From: Apostichopus californicus
Taxonomy: Eukaryota; Echinodermata; Holothuroidea; Aspidochirotida; Stichopodidae
Direction: 5' to 3'
Assembly: GCA_020650975.1 (NCBI GenBank)
Contig: JAIPMN010002927.1
Span: 1 to 40,085 of the forward strand
DNA length: 40,085 nt
Part shown: piece by piece, positions 39,553-40,085 of the stretch
How positions within the stretch are numbered: the stretch's first letter is position 1
Layout of the letters: each line of letters begins with the position of its first letter
Translations under genes and position numbers: made by a program
Notes under the pieces: model-generated
What the model was told of the DNA's origin: nothing
Databases searched by the model: none
What the model saw: only the letters and a program-made list of their open reading frames with translations

Positions 39553-40085
39553 AACACTTCTATCGCTTAGCATGCAACTTCCGAGGAACAACACAAAACC
39601 GGAAAACATTTATGAATAACAAAGGTTTGATTTGACTGCTTTGAAATCACGTATCACTAGCAAGATGCGTCGAGCGCCCTCTTTTGTCGCTTCTATTTCT
39701 TAGCATACAACTTCCGAGGAACAATAGAAAACCGAAAAACATTTATGCAAAACAAAGCATTCTCACACATTTGTTCTACAAAAAAGTTTTCGGTTTTCTA
39801 TTGTTCCTCGGAAGTTGTATGCTAAGAAATAGAAGCGATAGAAGCGATGTGTTGTGATGCATAATACAACACAGCCCCCCAATCCCCAACCCCTTACCTC
39901 CCCAACTTTCAGTAGAACAATTTTGTCAAGAATTAGAACCTTATAAACCAAAAAAAAATCAAGATGACAAACAAAGGTTTGATTTGACTGCTTTGAAATC
40001 ACGTATCACTGGCAAGATGCGTCTAGCGCACTCGTACGACACTTCTTTCGCTCAGTTTTCAACTTCAGAGGAACAATAGAAAACC
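39553..40085. repeat. Modular repeat cluster with a perfect 52-bp inverted repeat
   Basis: Module A (containing CATACAACTTCCGAGGAACA) occurs at 39687-39738 and again inverted at 39787-39838, identical over 52 bp with a 48-base spacer. Diverged forms of A lie at 39555-39608 and 40046-40085. Module B (starting AAAGGTTTGATTTGACTGC) lies at 39621-39681 and 39973-40033. The cluster runs off the right end of the window, so its full structure is unknown. Confidence 0.85.

Overview
The window is animal nuclear DNA. The coding exons are short, are bounded by GT/AG splice sites and are separated by long AT-rich introns. The rest is packed with SINE-like, LINE-derived and MITE-like repeats, minisatellites and homopolymer G/C tracts. 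The encoded proteins and repeat types suggest a marine invertebrate deuterostome, most likely an echinoderm; that assignment is inference. Nothing looks bacterial or phage-like.

Two protein-coding genes can be reconstructed completely, and they lie head to head. On the minus strand, seven coding exons between 12796 and 7869 join in frame into a 350-residue seven-bladed WD40 protein whose family I cannot name. A probable non-coding first exon ends at a strong donor at 14773. On the plus strand, 14 coding exons between 17393 and 35271 join in frame into a 626-residue mitochondrial Rho GTPase (Miro, RHOT). It has an N-terminal GTPase, two EF-hands, a second GTPase and a C-terminal membrane anchor, and is complete from the start codon to the stop. 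The 14.5-15.1 kb interval is the candidate shared promoter zone.

Layout: 1-7.7 kb is intergenic, with a 36-bp minisatellite, an AT-rich repeat, a tRNA-like SINE head, a 52-bp tandem array, some unassigned protein-like frames and a 105-bp minisatellite. 7.7-14.8 kb is the WD40 gene, with a SINE, a LINE reverse-transcriptase relic and a TTAA-bounded MITE in its introns. 14.8-17.4 kb is the upstream region of Miro and holds a hAT-type MITE with an 8-bp target duplication. 17.4-35.8 kb is Miro, with a second TTAA MITE, a second hAT-like element and a 10-N assembly gap in its introns. 35.8-40.1 kb is intergenic, with a 158-bp tandem triplication and, at the right edge, a perfect 52-bp inverted repeat inside a modular repeat cluster.

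The most notable biological candidates are two exon-like segments inside Miro introns. One is an 81-nt, phase-preserving cassette just before the membrane-anchor exon. The other is a phase-matched 61-codon segment after the first EF-hand that ends in a stop. Either could give Miro isoforms with an altered or missing mitochondrial anchor.
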